From positions 930,001 through 994,000 of the forward strand of contig NZ_CP035376.1 of the NCBI RefSeq assembly GCF_004118975.1: 64,000 bases of DNA, written 5' to 3'. This document shows, in pieces, positions 63,536 to 64,000 of this stretch. Made by a program: the position numbers and the translations under genes. The stretch's first letter is position 1. Every line of letters begins with the position of its first letter. This stretch comes from Luteimonas sp. YGD11-2. GTDB taxonomy: Bacteria; Pseudomonadota; Gammaproteobacteria; Xanthomonadales; Xanthomonadaceae. The notes under the pieces were generated by a model. That model was given only the letters and a program-made list of their open reading frames with translations. It made no database searches and had not been told where the DNA came from.

Positions 63536-64000
63536 TTGCAACGACGCGACTTCCTGGCCCTTGGCGGCCTTGGCATCGGCGGGCTCGTCCTGCCATCGGT
63601 GTTCGGGCGCGCGATCGCCGCCGACGAACTCGTCACCACCATCGACGTGGCCACGAAGAAACGGCTCGCCGACGCCGCGCTGCAGGCGGCCACCGGCTCC
63701 GGCGCCAGCTACTGCGACGTGCGCATCGGCCGCTACCTGCGCCAGTTCGTGATGACCCGCGAGGACAAGGTGCAGAACGTGGTCAACACCGAGTCGACCG
63801 GTGTCGGCGTGCGCGTCATCGCCAACGGCGCCTGGGGCTTCGCCGCCACCAACACGCTCACCGATGACGGCGTGGCCGAGGCCGCTCGCCAGGCCACCGC
63901 CATCGCACGTGCCAACGCGAAGATCCAGACCGAGCCGGTGCGGCTTGCGCCGGCGCCGTCGCTGGGCGAGGTCTCGTGGCGTACGCCGATCCGCAAGAAC
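63536..64000 (+). CDS. Second Tat-signal TldD-like metallopeptidase, partial
   Basis: The 155 codons seen encode a paralogue of the preceding protein, and the gene runs off the window. It starts at TTG 63536, with GGGGAG 8 bases upstream. The twin-arginine signal (QRRDFLALGGLGIGG) is clear, followed by the same motifs as its neighbour: SYCDVRIGRYLRQFVMTRED and ANGAWGFAATNTLT. Its zinc site would lie beyond the window edge. No long ATG start exists in this frame. Confidence 0.87.
   Translation, partial: MQRRDFLALGGLGIGGLVLPSVFGRAIAADELVTTIDVATKKRLADAALQAATGSGASYCDVRIGRYLRQFVMTREDKVQNVVNTESTGVGVRVIANGAWGFAATNTLTDDGVAEAARQATAIARANAKIQTEPVRLAPAPSLGEVSWRTPIRKN

Noticed and set aside
59745..63596. 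A 1283-codon minus-strand ORF running through the first tldD-like gene
   Set aside because: Only the last 604 codons (59745-61556) are real, encoding the DUF885 lipoprotein. The upstream part is antisense to tldD.

Overview
The window is GC-rich, almost fully coding chromosomal DNA from a gammaproteobacterium. Its gene content points to the Lysobacteraceae/Xanthomonadaceae (Luteimonas, Lysobacter or Stenotrophomonas-like). The evidence is a fused aspartate kinase/diaminopimelate decarboxylase (lysAC), the murL-murD2 pair first described in Xanthomonas, a SufR-SufBCDS operon, many TonB-dependent receptors and an entCEBB'FA-type catecholate operon of the kind known from Stenotrophomonas maltophilia. 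I saw no tRNA, rRNA, insertion sequence, prophage or CRISPR array.

Layout. 0.1-4.9 kb: a ComEA-like protein, a HutD/Ves protein, an iron-type TonB receptor behind a Fur-like box, a Rieske ferredoxin and a GNAT acetyltransferase. 5.1-10.4 kb: sufS-D-C-B and the Rrf2 regulator (minus strand), behind a striking promoter dyad. 10.5-17.7 kb: a bacterial SET-domain methyltransferase, a CBM9/DUF5916 outer-membrane protein, an ATGA-chained envelope operon (lipoprotein, membrane protein, M23 peptidase), a TerB-like protein, a 680-bp gene-free stretch holding two large inverted-repeat elements, an HU protein with a Lys/Ala tail and a DUF2784 protein. 18-23.5 kb: an EF-G paralogue, OsmC, an exported amidohydrolase and a PhzF protein. 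23.7-29.1 kb: lysAC-murL-murD2, three overlapping genes for peptidoglycan stem-peptide precursors. 29.1-38.7 kb: housekeeping and regulatory genes (dienelactone hydrolase, ispB, ssb, DUF4019, a sigma factor with its membrane partner, a GAF-GGDEF protein, two EamA transporters around a LysR regulator, a Tat-exported aldo/keto reductase).

38.7-56.9 kb is one iron-acquisition island built around a divergent promoter with two Fur-like boxes. Leftward: a FepA/PfeA-type receptor, an exported esterase, an exported beta-propeller protein and an HmuTUV-like ABC importer. Rightward: an MFS transporter (probable exporter), entC, entE, entB, a free-standing aryl carrier protein, a C-A-T-TE synthetase whose adenylation pocket reads exactly as the serine code, and entA. 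The island should make, export, re-import and hydrolyse an enterobactin-like tris(dihydroxybenzoyl-serine) compound. Two micro-ORFs exactly fill the two gaps in the ent operon.

57.2-64 kb: a DUF3391/HD-GYP protein with a substituted HD motif, followed by an EAL protein with a degenerate GGDEF domain; a DUF885 lipoprotein; and two tandem Tat-signal TldD-family metallopeptidases that both start with TTG, the second cut by the window edge.
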